Source: CBDBON01 sp965208395
Lineage (GTDB): Bacteria > Chloroflexota > Dehalococcoidia > Lucifugimonadales > CBDBON01
Direction of reading: 5' to 3'
Assembly (NCBI GenBank): GCA_965208395.1
Contig: CBDBON010000003.1
Span: 1,364,001 to 1,428,000, forward strand
Length of the DNA stretch: 64,000 nucleotides
The translations under genes and the position numbers were made by a program. Shown here one piece after another: positions 17,224 through 26,514 of this stretch (position 1 is the stretch's first letter; each line of letters begins with the position of its first letter). Below the pieces are notes generated by a model. It saw only the letters and a program-made list of their open reading frames with translations, made no database searches and was not told the origin of the DNA.

Positions 17224-17624
17224 TTTCTAGTCCAGTATCTCAGACTGCGGGCAAGCGCCCTCAGGTAGTTGGTATCTCTCAGAGCGTCGAAACCGCTCCC
17301 GGGCGAGGCGTCGTCGTCCATGCGTATGTTGATCAGAGAGGACCCGATGAACGTGACGGCTCCTCCCGCCAGAACGCCCAGGAAGAAGAAGAGCGCCTGG
17401 GTGTTGGCGTCGAGTCCGCCGTTGAAGTCGTTCAGGTTTCTCTCTTCGGTGGCGAAGAAGAGGATGATCGGGGCCACGGCGAGGGCGATGCCGAAGGGCC
17501 TCGCCACGATGGGAGACTTGAAGACCAGCAGGCCCCTCAGCCCTCCGACGGATGCCGATAGCTGAATGACACCTATGGTGCTGACGAAGACCGAGAGGAA
17601 GTAGTCGGTTGCGAACGTGAACAT
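17187..17624 (-). CDS. Hypothetical membrane protein
   Basis: A 145-residue protein not recognised. It has three or four hydrophobic segments: residues 1-25 (FTFATDYFLSVFVSTIGVIQ), about 35-60, and about 80-105 with LFFFLGVLAGGAVTFIGSSL. The hydrophilic basic C-terminus includes RSLRYWTRNWRQQMRSY. The ATG at 17624 is preferred over one 18 bases upstream only because it begins the hydrophobic stretch; neither has a strong ribosome-binding site. It overlaps the PAP2 gene by 37 bases, so the two are probably coupled. Downstream of ilvE by 65 bases. Confidence 0.65.
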   Translation of the reverse strand: MFTFATDYFLSVFVSTIGVIQLSASVGGLRGLLVFKSPIVARPFGIALAVAPIILFFATEERNLNDFNGGLDANTQALFFFLGVLAGGAVTFIGSSLINIRMDDDASPGSGFDALRDTNYLRALARSLRYWTRNWRQQMRSYFSG

Positions 17625-17689
17625 CGTTCGGCTGCGCTGCACCCGCCTTCCGCTTCTATCGACGTCGAACTACCAATCCTCTTCGCGTG

Positions 17690-18616
17690 TCACTCCAGCG
17701 GTACGGCGGTGCACCAGTCGATGTAATCTGAGTTGTTCCCTCTGATACAGTCGAGATATATACCGCGGAGTTGCTCGGCGACCGGACCGGACCTGCCGTC
17801 GCCTATGGGGCGGTTGTCGAGCTCGCCGACCGGGACTATGTGCGCCGCAGTACCGGTGAGGAATACTTCGTCTGCGAGGTATAGCTCGCTGCGGCGGATC
17901 GTCCTCTCCACCACATCCATGCCCATCTCGCGTCGGAGCAGCTCCACAGCCGAGTCACGGGTGATCCCGGTCAGATTGTTGTCGGAGACCAGGGGGGTAT
18001 GGACGACGCCGTCATCTACGAGAAATAGGTTCTCGCCCGAGCCTTCGGAGACGTTGCCGTCCTGATTGAGGAGTATCGCCTCGTCGTAGCCGGCGAGCGT
18101 CGCTTCGGTCTTGGCCAGGATGCTATTCACGTACAGACCGGATATCTTTACCCTCGGCGGTATTATCGTGTCGTCCATTCGGCGCCACGAGGAGGTGGTG
18201 CATCGTATGGCGCCGTCGCCTTCGATGTAGTCTCCGAAGGGGACGGTCATCAGCGTGAAGTCGCTTTCGAGCTCCTGAAGCCTCAGGTTAGCCACCAGCT
18301 CCTGGCTCTTGTAGGCGAGCGGACGTATGTAGACGTCCTGCTTGTATCCGCAGCCACGCAGGAGATCGACGGTTATCCCGCACAACTCATCAACGGTGTA
18401 GGGGATGTCGAGGAGCAGCATTCGGCAGCCCCTGATCAGCCGGTCGTAGTGCTCCCGCATGCGGAAGACGAAGAGCGTATCCTGCTCCTCGTTCCAGTTG
18501 CCGCGAATCCCCTCGAAGACGGCTGTCCCGTAGTGGAGGGCGTGCGTCATAACGCTGACTTTGGCCTCTGTGACGGGTACGATCCTGCCACGGAAGAAGG
18601 CTAGTGCCTCTGCCAT
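17690..18616 (-). CDS. ilvE: Branched-chain-amino-acid aminotransferase
   Basis: A fold-type IV PLP aminotransferase catalysing the last step of Ile, Leu and Val synthesis. The ATG at 18616 has AAAGGAG about nine bases upstream and gives 308 residues, the normal length; a GTG 36 bases upstream is less likely. HALHYGTAVFEGIRG (about 24-38), YIRPLAYKSQ, the lysine in VNSILAKTEA and GSGENLFLV with LTGITRDS are all conserved. A promoter with perfect -10 precedes it. Confidence 0.94.
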   Translation of the reverse strand: MAEALAFFRGRIVPVTEAKVSVMTHALHYGTAVFEGIRGNWNEEQDTLFVFRMREHYDRLIRGCRMLLLDIPYTVDELCGITVDLLRGCGYKQDVYIRPLAYKSQELVANLRLQELESDFTLMTVPFGDYIEGDGAIRCTTSSWRRMDDTIIPPRVKISGLYVNSILAKTEATLAGYDEAILLNQDGNVSEGSGENLFLVDDGVVHTPLVSDNNLTGITRDSAVELLRREMGMDVVERTIRRSELYLADEVFLTGTAAHIVPVGELDNRPIGDGRSGPVAEQLRGIYLDCIRGNNSDYIDWCTAVPLE

Positions 18617-18651
18617 ACCGGACGGACTCCTTTCGAGGAGAGTGCCCGCCA

Positions 18652-18680
18652 ATTATAGCCAAAGCGATTGGGCCAAACAA
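18652..18680 (-). promoter_or_regulatory. Promoter for ilvE operon
   Basis: Minus-strand TTGTTT and TATAAT are separated by 17 bases. The -10 ends 35 bases before the ilvE ATG. No leader-peptide attenuator is visible in the short leader. Confidence 0.6.
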
Positions 18681-18921
18681 TACGCGCAGCGGTCCGGTAG
18701 CTGTTCAGACTCCGTGAGACACTCTGGTGAATCTGGTAGACGGAGGGTAGACTCTTATCTTTCTCCTCGGCTCCGCGGGAAGATTGAGATGCGGCCCCCC
18801 GCAGCCTTTGAACAGTTACGCGGCCCCGCCCCGCGCACTTTACACCCGTCGTGGAGATGTCCTAAACTGCCTATAGTGGTGCTACGGCAGTTGCCTGAAG
18901 ACTCGTAAGGGAGATGGGCCT
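18681..18921. other. Intergenic region with a short dispersed repeat
   Basis: Together with the ilvE promoter this makes a roughly 305-base gap between ilvE and the small gene at 18922. Apart from the repeat at 18762-18803 it contains no convincing gene. A weak plus-strand promoter (TTTACA, 18 bases, TAAACT) lies near 18839-18868 and could serve the small gene. Confidence 0.4.
18762..18803. repeat. Dispersed short repeat, copy 1
   Basis: This stretch shares GGGAAGATTGAGATG and a CCCCGCA end with 26515-26560. The inner parts of the two copies are reverse complements of each other: CGGCTCCGCGG here and CCGCGGAGCCG there. It looks like a member of a dispersed palindromic family found outside genes. 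Confidence 0.55.
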
Positions 18922-19080
18922 ATGCCTAGAGGACACGCGCCCAAGCGAGAGACCAGAAAGCCGAAGAAGAGGGCGGAGCGGAAGGCGGTAATCTCGACTG
19001 CCGAGTTCACGTCGGCCGACGTGGAGGTCGTCCCCAGGCGCCGTAAAACCCGTGCCGATGACGAATCGGACACGGAGTAG
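18922..19080 (+). CDS. Small basic protein (52 aa)
   Basis: An ATG with GGGAG about 11 bases upstream opens a 52-codon frame ending in TAG. The product starts MPRGHAPKRETRKPKKRAER, very rich in Lys and Arg, has a short central segment with STAEFTSADVEVVPRRR, and ends acidic. The Arg/Lys-Pro start and the VEVV-basic pattern remind me of small conserved Chloroflexota proteins of unknown role, but I cannot name a family. It is divergent from ilvE and convergent with the gene at 19157. Its charge suggests nucleic-acid or ribosome binding. Confidence 0.55.
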   Translation: MPRGHAPKRETRKPKKRAERKAVISTAEFTSADVEVVPRRRKTRADDESDTE

Positions 19081-19156
19081 CTGCTACCCCTCTACTCGCC
19101 CTCAGCGGGGAACAGCCACGGGGTGAGACGCCCGAGGCCTGTCCCGTCCGTATCGC

Positions 19157-19591
19157 TCAGTCGTTCTTCGAGGGGATCCGGACGATACAGTAGGCTCCCG
19201 CGCCGTCGAGAACACTCTCTATGACGTCCTTTGAGATGTCCCGAGGGTCGGGCGTAGTCGCCCAGCGTTGGGCGAGGGTCATGTTCAACTTCTCCGACGA
19301 CGTCGGCTCGTTGCCGCGGGCTAGAATGGCTCTGAAGAGAGCCTCCTTCAGGGGAGTATCGGCCAGAAGGTAGTCCGACGTACCGGCGCAGTGCTCTACG
19401 ATGCGCTCTATGTATGGTCCGGCATCCGAGTCGGGAGCCGGCGTCTCGTCATCAGCCGATTCACAGGTGTAGCACCTCTTACTCGCTATGAGCATGGGAA
19501 GCGAACGCCCCCTCGCCATGGCTTCCTCGACGTCGATCTGAAAGACCGCCGGCTGCCGCTCTTCCTCCCGTTCAGTCTGCCGCTCCGACAT
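19157..19591 (-). CDS. Hypothetical protein downstream of moeA
   Basis: A 144-residue soluble protein I do not recognise. The ATG at 19591 shares one base with the moeA stop (TGATG), so it is translationally coupled. A CYTCESADDE segment near residue 41 contains a CxxC pair; the rest is helical with YIERIVEHCAGTSDYLL and ALFRAILARGNEPTSSEKL. It is last in the pheS-pheT-moeA operon. Coupling to moeA hints at, but does not show, a role with molybdenum cofactor. Confidence 0.65.
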   Translation of the reverse strand: MSERQTEREEERQPAVFQIDVEEAMARGRSLPMLIASKRCYTCESADDETPAPDSDAGPYIERIVEHCAGTSDYLLADTPLKEALFRAILARGNEPTSSEKLNMTLAQRWATTPDPRDISKDVIESVLDGAGAYCIVRIPSKND

Positions 19592-20877
19592 CAGATGATC
19601 TCCTCCGGCCAGTCCAGCATTTGGACGTCGACAATTTCGCCTGCGTCCCTCTTCTCCACGTCCTCGGGACATATGGCCAGCGCGTTGGCGCGAGCCATTG
19701 ATGTTAGCAGATTGGAGCTCTGGTGACCGGTGAGCCGGGCATGATAGACGCCGTTACGCTTCGTCACTACGGCCCTTGCATACACTCTCCGGCCGTCGGT
19801 GTTGTATATGGGCTCGTCGAGCACAGCCCGAACGGTTGGACGGGCTGTCAGAGGTTTCCCCATCATCTTCCGGATGGCGGGGCGGCCGAACTGCTCGAAG
19901 GCTACGAGCGCGCTGACCGGGTTGCCCGGCAGACCCAGGTGGGGCACCCTTCTGCCGTCGTCTGCGTCGAGCAGACCAAAGGCGAGAGGCTTCGCCGGTC
20001 TCATCCGGACCGACCAGAAGTCGATCGTGCCGTGCGTCGCTAAGACCTCCTTCACCATATCGTAGTCTCCCTTGGAGACACCGGCGGACGTGACCAGTAG
20101 ATCGGAGGTCAGCCCCTCCCGGATCTTAGCGGTGACCGACTCAATGTTGTCCCTGGCAATTCCCAACCTGCGGGGTATGCCGCCGCTCTGCAACACAGCT
20201 GCCGTGATGCCGTAGCTGTTGCTGTCGTATATCTTCCCGTCAGCCGGGGCGTCGCCGGGTTCAAGCAGCTCGTCCCCGGTTGATAGTATGGAGACGGTCG
20301 GCCGGCGGATGACCTCCACGCTCTGGTATCCCAGGGAGGAGATGACGCCGGCGTCGGGAGGACGCAGCGTGGTCCCCGCCGTCAGGACCGTCTCGCCTCT
20401 CTTGACGTCCTGGCCCGCGGGACGAACATCTGAACCCGGCAGAACCTCGACGCGGATACCGATGTGAGAGAGGTCGGCGCCGCGCTCGGCTTCGTCTGTC
20501 TCCTCGAAGGGAACGACGGCGTCTGCGCCATCCGGGACAGGGGCGCCGGTCATGATGCGCACCGCCATGCCTGGCGTCACTCGCTCCCTTGGCAGATCTC
20601 CCGCCGCCACGGTGCCGATGACGCGGAGGACGACGGGGGATTCGGACGACGCCCCCGTGACGCTTCGGGCCGCGACTGCGTACCCGTCCATCGCCGAGTT
20701 GGCGAGGGGTGGGATGTCGCGGGGCGCCGTGACGTCCTTGGCAAGCACCTGCCCAAGAGAGTCGAGTACCTCCGCCTCCCGTGAGTCCAGCATGGTGAAA
20801 ACGTCGAGGATCCGGTCGCGCGCATCCTCGACGCTAAGCATCGATTCGTGATGATGATGATGTCCGTGCCCGGTCAA
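19591..20877 (-). CDS. moeA: Molybdopterin molybdenumtransferase
   Basis: MoeA/Glp inserts molybdenum into adenylated molybdopterin. The 428-residue protein shows the expected PPLANSAMDGYAVAA, RIMTGAPVPDGADAVVPFE, SLGYQSVEVIRRPTVSILSTGDEL and GLPGNPVSALVAF motifs. The start is TTG at 20877 with GGGAGGG five bases before it. The N-terminus is unusual: MTGHGHHHHHES, a natural histidine run not normal for MoeA. It follows pheT by 21 bases. No molybdoenzyme gene is in the window. Confidence 0.94.
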   Translation of the reverse strand: MTGHGHHHHHESMLSVEDARDRILDVFTMLDSREAEVLDSLGQVLAKDVTAPRDIPPLANSAMDGYAVAARSVTGASSESPVVLRVIGTVAAGDLPRERVTPGMAVRIMTGAPVPDGADAVVPFEETDEAERGADLSHIGIRVEVLPGSDVRPAGQDVKRGETVLTAGTTLRPPDAGVISSLGYQSVEVIRRPTVSILSTGDELLEPGDAPADGKIYDSNSYGITAAVLQSGGIPRRLGIARDNIESVTAKIREGLTSDLLVTSAGVSKGDYDMVKEVLATHGTIDFWSVRMRPAKPLAFGLLDADDGRRVPHLGLPGNPVSALVAFEQFGRPAIRKMMGKPLTARPTVRAVLDEPIYNTDGRRVYARAVVTKRNGVYHARLTGHQSSNLLTSMARANALAICPEDVEKRDAGEIVDVQMLDWPEEII

Positions 20878-20898
20878 ATGTTCCCTCCCAAGTTGTCG

Positions 20899-23331
20899 TC
20901 AGTCGCGCAGAGTGGCTCCTATCTCACTCTTAAGCCGTCGCAGGATGCCGGTCTGTGCCTCGTCCACCTGTTCGGACGTCAGGGTTCCGTCCGCCGACTG
21001 GAATGTGACGGCGTAGGCGATGGAACGCTTGCCGGGAGGCACGCCCTCGCCGGTGTAGACGTCGAACGGTGAGCTCTCCAGTACGAGCTTTTGGCCTTCT
21101 ATGATCTCCTGGATCCGGGCGGACGGTATGTCATCGTCCACGATCAGCGCCATATCACGGTAGGCCTGTGGGAACCGGCTGACGCCCCTGTATCCACGGC
21201 CCGTTGATCTCACGACCCGAACGAGCGTCCGTACGTCGATCTCGAAGAGCGCCACCGGGGTTTCACTCAGGTCGAATCTGGCGCTCACTCTGGGGTGGAG
21301 CTCGCCCAAGACCCCTAAGGTCTCCCCGCCTGAGGAGATGCGGGCCGTCTTGCCCGGGTGGAGGATCGGATCTTCCATCCTGTCGTATCCGGCCGATACT
21401 CCCAGTCCGCCGAAGAGGCTCTCCAGCACACCCTTGGCGTCGAAGAAGTCCATGTCCACGGATGGGACACGCCACGAGGGAGGAAACCTCTGTCCGGATA
21501 GGACGCCAACGAGCATCTCCCTCTCATCTGGAAGCTCTGACCCCGTCGCCTCCTCTCTGGGAAGGAAGACTCGACCAACCTCGAAGATTCGGATGCCCAC
21601 GCCCGCGGCAGCTCGCCGGTTGGATGACAGCGTGCCGAGCACCCCGCTTCTCAGGCTGGTCCTCAAATACTCCTGCTCTGCGCTCATCGGGTTGGCGACC
21701 CGCATAGGACGCCGGGAGGCGTCCAACGCTTCGACGGCGTCCAGCGATCTGCGACTCGTCAGGTTGTAGGAGATCGTCTCCCGCATCCCCGCTGCAGCCA
21801 GCAAGTCCCTGATCCGCTCCCTCACCGGTATCAGATCGTCGGGCTGGTGGTGGGGGATGGGGGTGGAGAGCGTCGTAGTGGGGATCGCGTCGTAGCCCCC
21901 GATCCGGGCCACCTCTTCGACGAGGTCGTCCTCTATGGAGATGTCCGATCTCCAGTAGGGCACCTCCGCGACCAGCGACTCCTCACCCGTGGAGGGTGAC
22001 GTGCATCGGAAGCCAAGCGCGCCGAGGATCCGCTCCACCTCTGCCATCCCATAGTCGACTCCAAGGACCTGCCTGATACGGGAAGCGCTGACCGTGACGG
22101 GGCGTCGCTCCTTTCGTCCGGGATAGAGGTCTACGATACCCTTCGCCGCCTCGCCCCCCGCCAGCTTCAGGATGAGCCCGGTCGCGCGTCTCAGGGCCAG
22201 TGGGGCCAGCTCCGGTCGGATGCCGCGCTCGAACCGGTAAGAGGCTTCGGTCGAGAGCCCTAGGACGGATGCTGTACGCCGGGTGTTGATCGGGTCGAAG
22301 CTGGCCGATTCCAGGAGGACCGAGGTCGTGCCCTCGTGCATCTCCGAGTTGGCGCCTCCCATGACGCCCGCCAGTCCGACCGCGTCGCGCGAGTCGGCGA
22401 TCGTGAGCATGGGAGGCCTCAGGGTGCGTATCTGTCCGTCAAGGGTGGTCAGCGCCTCCCCGTCGCGTGCGGGCCGAACGATGATCGTGCGGTCCCTCAC
22501 CTGATCGAAGTCGAAGGCGTGAAGAGGCTGTCCGTACTCGAGCATCACGTAGTTGGTGATGTCCACGATGTTATTGACCGGTCGTTGGCCCGCTCTGGAC
22601 AGGGCGTCCTGCATCCACTGGGGCGAAGGACCGATGCGGACTCCTGTGACCAGGCTGGCCGTGTACCGGCGGCAGAGCGCAGGGTCGGCGATCTCGATGG
22701 TGACCTGGGCGTCGATCGGCGGTCCATCCTCCGGGTAGGATGCGTCCGGCTCCGTCACCACCTGCCCGGTGAGAGCGGCGGCCTCGTGGGCCACGCCCAG
22801 GATGGCCAGGCAGTCGGGGCGGTTGGGCGTAACTTCGATATCGAGGACGGAGTCGCCTAGATGGTCGATGAGGGGCGTGCCGGTTTCGGCGCTCTCGTCC
22901 AGCACGAGGATGCCGTCGTGGTCCTCTCCCAGGCCCAGCTCCAACGCGGAGCAGACCATCCCCCTGGAGACCTCGCCCCTGATCTTCGCCGCTCTCAGTG
23001 GCTCCACTTTCCCGGAACGGGAGCTGAAGAGCATGGCTCCCTCATGGGCGAAGGCGATCTTCTGTCCCGCGGCGACATTCGGTGCGCCGCAGACGACGGT
23101 CATCGTCTCGCCTTTGCCGAGATCGACGGTAGGGAGCGTCAACCGGTCGGCGTTGGGATGACGGTCAACCCTTATGACCCGCCCTACGACGACTTTGTCG
23201 CGGTCCCAGTCACCGCCTATCTTTTCGACGGCGTCGACCTCGACACCTGCCATCGTGAGCCGGTGGGCGAGATCGTCCGGCGCGGTCGACAGTGGGACAT
23301 ATTGCCGGAGCCAAGACAGCGGTACCTTCAT
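20899..23331 (-). CDS. pheT: Phenylalanyl-tRNA synthetase beta subunit
   Basis: The 810-residue beta subunit has the full domain order: N-terminal PheT-B1 start MKVPLSWLRQYVPL, the EMAP-like tRNA-binding OB domain (about 39-150, with CGAPNV), and B3/B4 editing domain. The B5 domain, the catalytic-like core with VRERIRDLLAAAGM, and the C-terminal FDX-ACB anticodon-binding domain (about 715-810, SRFPQAYRDMALIVDDD) follow. ATG preceded by GGAG; 14 bases after pheS. Confidence 0.96.
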   Translation of the reverse strand: MKVPLSWLRQYVPLSTAPDDLAHRLTMAGVEVDAVEKIGGDWDRDKVVVGRVIRVDRHPNADRLTLPTVDLGKGETMTVVCGAPNVAAGQKIAFAHEGAMLFSSRSGKVEPLRAAKIRGEVSRGMVCSALELGLGEDHDGILVLDESAETGTPLIDHLGDSVLDIEVTPNRPDCLAILGVAHEAAALTGQVVTEPDASYPEDGPPIDAQVTIEIADPALCRRYTASLVTGVRIGPSPQWMQDALSRAGQRPVNNIVDITNYVMLEYGQPLHAFDFDQVRDRTIIVRPARDGEALTTLDGQIRTLRPPMLTIADSRDAVGLAGVMGGANSEMHEGTTSVLLESASFDPINTRRTASVLGLSTEASYRFERGIRPELAPLALRRATGLILKLAGGEAAKGIVDLYPGRKERRPVTVSASRIRQVLGVDYGMAEVERILGALGFRCTSPSTGEESLVAEVPYWRSDISIEDDLVEEVARIGGYDAIPTTTLSTPIPHHQPDDLIPVRERIRDLLAAAGMRETISYNLTSRRSLDAVEALDASRRPMRVANPMSAEQEYLRTSLRSGVLGTLSSNRRAAAGVGIRIFEVGRVFLPREEATGSELPDEREMLVGVLSGQRFPPSWRVPSVDMDFFDAKGVLESLFGGLGVSAGYDRMEDPILHPGKTARISSGGETLGVLGELHPRVSARFDLSETPVALFEIDVRTLVRVVRSTGRGYRGVSRFPQAYRDMALIVDDDIPSARIQEIIEGQKLVLESSPFDVYTGEGVPPGKRSIAYAVTFQSADGTLTSEQVDEAQTGILRRLKSEIGATLRD

Positions 23332-23345
23332 CTATCTCCGTGGAC

Positions 23346-24401
23346 CTAAAACTGCTGCAGGAAACGCAGGTCGTTCCCGTAGAAGAGCCGGACGTCGTCT
23401 ATCCCGTATTTCAGCATGGCGATGCGCTCGACCCCCATCCCGCAGGCGAAGCCGGTGTAGACGCGCGGGTCGTAGCCGACAGCCTCCAGCACGTTGGGGT
23501 GGACCATACCGGCTCCCATGATCTCTATCCAGCCGGTTCGGCCGCAGATGCGGCATCCTCCGCCGTTGCAGGAGAAGCAGTCTATCGACATGTCCACTCC
23601 GGGCTCGACGAAAGGGAAGTAGTCGCATCGAAATCGGACTTGGCGCTCCTTGCCGTAGAGTCGGCGCGCGAGCTCGAACAGCGTGCCCTTCATGTCGGCG
23701 AAGGTGATGCCCTCGTCGACAGCCAGCGCCTCCACTTGAAAGAAGTGCCACTCGTGGGTCCGGTCGGTGGCCTCGTATCGGAACGCCTTCCCCGGAACGA
23801 CGACGCGGACCGGTGGACGGGTCTTCTCCATGATCCGCGCCTGCATCGGGGAGGTGTGCGTACGCAGCACCATCGGATGCTCCCCCTTCTCGTCCGTGTA
23901 GTCGATCCAGAACGAGTTGAACATGTCCCTGGCCGGATGGTGCTTGGGGATGTTGAGCATCTCGAAGTTGTAGCGGTCCCACTCCACCTCCGGCCCCTCC
24001 ATTATCTGGAACCCCATCGACGCGAAGATGCCGCATATCTCCCTGAGAGTCTGGGTGGTAGGGTGCAAACCTCCGGACGGGACCGGCCATCCCGGGAGTG
24101 TGACGTCAATCGACTCTGCGTCGAGCGCCGTGGAGAGGGCCGCATCGTTCAGTACACGCTCTCGCTCTGCCAGCCGACGCTCTAGGAGACTCTTCGCGGC
24201 ATTGGCGGCTCCGCCCATGCTGCGCCTCTGCGCCTTCGGCAGTGAGCCGAGGCTGCGGAGGACCTGCGTCAACTCTCCCCGACGCCCGAGGAAGGCCACC
24301 CTCCACTCTCCGAGACCATCGACCTCGTCTATCTCGTCCAGCAGGCTCAGAGCCCTGGCGCTGATCTCTTCTATGTCGGGTGCGGTCGCCACCTCGGCCA
24401 A
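23346..24401 (-). CDS. pheS: Phenylalanyl-tRNA synthetase alpha subunit
   Basis: The 351-residue catalytic alpha subunit of the class II enzyme. An N-terminal coiled coil (1-100) is followed by GLHPTTQTLREI, motif 2 around VVVPGKAFRYEATDRTHEWHF and motif 3 GFACGMGVERIAMLKYGI. The Cys-rich CNGGGCRICGRTGW insertion is normal for many bacteria. Start is TTG at 24401 with a weak GAGGAC upstream. A promoter lies 45-74 bases upstream. Confidence 0.96.
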   Translation of the reverse strand: MAEVATAPDIEEISARALSLLDEIDEVDGLGEWRVAFLGRRGELTQVLRSLGSLPKAQRRSMGGAANAAKSLLERRLAERERVLNDAALSTALDAESIDVTLPGWPVPSGGLHPTTQTLREICGIFASMGFQIMEGPEVEWDRYNFEMLNIPKHHPARDMFNSFWIDYTDEKGEHPMVLRTHTSPMQARIMEKTRPPVRVVVPGKAFRYEATDRTHEWHFFQVEALAVDEGITFADMKGTLFELARRLYGKERQVRFRCDYFPFVEPGVDMSIDCFSCNGGGCRICGRTGWIEIMGAGMVHPNVLEAVGYDPRVYTGFACGMGVERIAMLKYGIDDVRLFYGNDLRFLQQF

Positions 24402-24445
24402 ACTGGTGTCCTCGTGGGAAGGAAAATCGGGGCTGCGAGTACGAA

Positions 24446-24475
24446 ATTATAGCTTTGGCCCGTATAAACGGTCAA
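24446..24475 (-). promoter_or_regulatory. Promoter for pheST-moeA operon
   Basis: Minus-strand TTGACC and a perfect TATAAT are separated by 18 bases, ending 44 bases before the pheS TTG. The leader is too short for a T-box or a leader-peptide attenuator. Confidence 0.65.
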
Positions 24476-24542
24476 GAAATCAGGTCTCACACAAGGGCCC
24501 CAAGGGTATATGATTCCCATAAGATCCCTGAGGGAGGTCATC

Positions 24543-26510
24543 ATGGCTGCTGTTCAGATGGAGATCACGTCCCGCGGTCCGTATGCGGGAGGCCGGACCT
24601 TCGGGAAGGCGGGAAGGTATGAGCGTATCGACGGGGTCGTCACTTTCGGCGTCGACCCGGACAACGCGGCCAACTCCTCGATCGTAGACCTCGCACTGGC
24701 TCCAAGGGACCGCGAAGGCTTGGTTCGGTTCAACTCCGACTTCACCCTGTTGACGCCCAGCTCCTCCAACAGCGGTGGAAAGCTCCTGGTCGATGTGGTC
24801 AACCGCGGACGCAAGATGGCCGTCAACACCTTCAACAGGGTCTCTTTGTCACTCACCCCCTCGATGGAGCAGCCTCCGGGCGACGGATTCCTGTTCCGCC
24901 ACGGCTTTTCCGTCTTGTCGATAGGCTGGCAGTGGGACGTCTACCGGAGCGAAGCGCTGCTCGGCCTTCAGGCGCCTCCCGCCGAGGTGTACGGCCAGTC
25001 CGCGGAGGGACAGGCGGTTGTGGAGATTAGGCCCAACGTCCTGGAACACACGCGGCTGCTGGCCAACCGGCTGCACCGGCCGTATCCGGTGAAGGATCCG
25101 GGCAGCCTCGACGCCAGGCTGCTGATACGGGACTGGGAGGACGGGCCTGAAACGGAGGCTCCCCGGTCATCCTACCGCTTCGCGCGGCAGGTCGACGGCA
25201 AGTTGCTGCCAAGCTCCGAGCACGTCTACTTCGAGCCGGGATTCCAGCCCGGCAAGATATATCGCATCGTCTACCCGGCGGATCGCGCTGTCGTAGTGGG
25301 AACGGGTCTGCTGGCGGTTCGCGATGCAGCCGTCTGGCTCCGGCATCCTTCCGCGCTGAATCCGGTCGACGCCGGCTTCGAACGGGCCTACGTCTATGGT
25401 GTTTCACAGACCGGGCGGATGCTCAGACACTTCCTCTACCTTGGGTTGAACGTCGACGAGCAGGGCGGAAGGGTCTACGACGGCCTCCTGCCCCACGTCG
25501 CGGGTGGACGGCGCGGCGAGTTCAACCACCGCTTCGCCCAGCCTTCACAGCAGTCGGAGACCGGCTTCGGCCACCTCTTTCCCTTCGCGGACGTTGAGAT
25601 GTCGGACCCGCTCACTGAGCGTACGGACGGCCTGCTCCGGCGGCAAAGGGAGCTGGGCGGGTTGCCGAAGGTGGTCTATACCAACTCATCCGCCGAGTAC
25701 TGGCGAGGCGACGGCGGGCTGGCGCACACCGATCCGGCCGGCGCGGAGGACGCGGCAGAGGCGGGCGAAACCCGCCTGTACCACTTCGCGGGCACGCAGC
25801 ACGGAGCAGGATCGGTTGAGCAGCGGCACGACGCCGGACCGGACGGCAGCAGGGGCCAATACCCTTTCAACGTTGTGGACTACCGTCCGCTGCTCAGAGC
25901 AGCGCTGATCAACCTGGACAGGTGGGCCGCTGGCGAGGTCGAGCCGCCGCCAAGCAGCCACCCGCGGCTGGACGATGGCACTGCGGTCACCCGAAGCGAG
26001 GCCCTGGAAAAGCTGCCTCCAATACCGGGCCTGGTTAAACCGGACGCGCAGAGGCTGTGGATCATACGAGAGGTCGACCTTGGGCCACAGGTCGACGAGG
26101 GAGTTGGGCGGTATCCGGCCGGGGAGGGCAGGACGTATCCCTGCTACGTCTCTGCGGTGGACGGCGACGGAAACGAGACGGGAGGCATTCGCCTGCCGGA
26201 CCTGGACGCACCTGTCGGGACTCATGTCGGCTGGAATACGCGGGACCCGGAGACGGGGGCGCCGGAGCAGCTGATCCCGATGCAGGGGTTCACGCTCTTC
26301 TTCCCGAAGACGAAGTCGGCGCGGGAGGAGAGCGGCGACGGCCGAGAGTCGCTGGAAGAGCGCTATGACAGTCGAGAGACCTATCTCAATCGTGTCCGGG
26401 AGCTTACGCAGAAGCTGGTCGACGACCGGTATCTTCTGGTGGAGGACGTCGATATCGTCGTCGAGGCGTGCGCGGAGCGATACGACGCAGCGATGCAAGC
26501 CGGCTTCTAG
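24543..26510 (+). CDS. Large alpha/beta hydrolase-domain protein
   Basis: A 655-residue protein of the group annotated as alpha/beta hydrolase domain-containing (Abhydrolase_10 type). The start at 24543 has GGGAGG five bases upstream; an earlier ATG at 24510 has none. Residues 1-200 are beta-rich. The likely nucleophile elbow is YGVSQTGRMLRHFLYLGLN (about 287-305), with serine in GVSQTG. Later AGTQHGAGS could supply the catalytic His. No signal peptide. It is divergent from pheS. The substrate is unknown; family members act on esters or lactones. Confidence 0.72.
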   Translation: MAAVQMEITSRGPYAGGRTFGKAGRYERIDGVVTFGVDPDNAANSSIVDLALAPRDREGLVRFNSDFTLLTPSSSNSGGKLLVDVVNRGRKMAVNTFNRVSLSLTPSMEQPPGDGFLFRHGFSVLSIGWQWDVYRSEALLGLQAPPAEVYGQSAEGQAVVEIRPNVLEHTRLLANRLHRPYPVKDPGSLDARLLIRDWEDGPETEAPRSSYRFARQVDGKLLPSSEHVYFEPGFQPGKIYRIVYPADRAVVVGTGLLAVRDAAVWLRHPSALNPVDAGFERAYVYGVSQTGRMLRHFLYLGLNVDEQGGRVYDGLLPHVAGGRRGEFNHRFAQPSQQSETGFGHLFPFADVEMSDPLTERTDGLLRRQRELGGLPKVVYTNSSAEYWRGDGGLAHTDPAGAEDAAEAGETRLYHFAGTQHGAGSVEQRHDAGPDGSRGQYPFNVVDYRPLLRAALINLDRWAAGEVEPPPSSHPRLDDGTAVTRSEALEKLPPIPGLVKPDAQRLWIIREVDLGPQVDEGVGRYPAGEGRTYPCYVSAVDGDGNETGGIRLPDLDAPVGTHVGWNTRDPETGAPEQLIPMQGFTLFFPKTKSAREESGDGRESLEERYDSRETYLNRVRELTQKLVDDRYLLVEDVDIVVEACAERYDAAMQAGF

Positions 26511-26514
26511 TACG

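Noticed and set aside
18681..18921. tRNA or other structured RNA in the ilvE upstream gap
   Set aside because: I looked for acceptor and T-arm patterns and found none; the only structure is the dispersed repeat.
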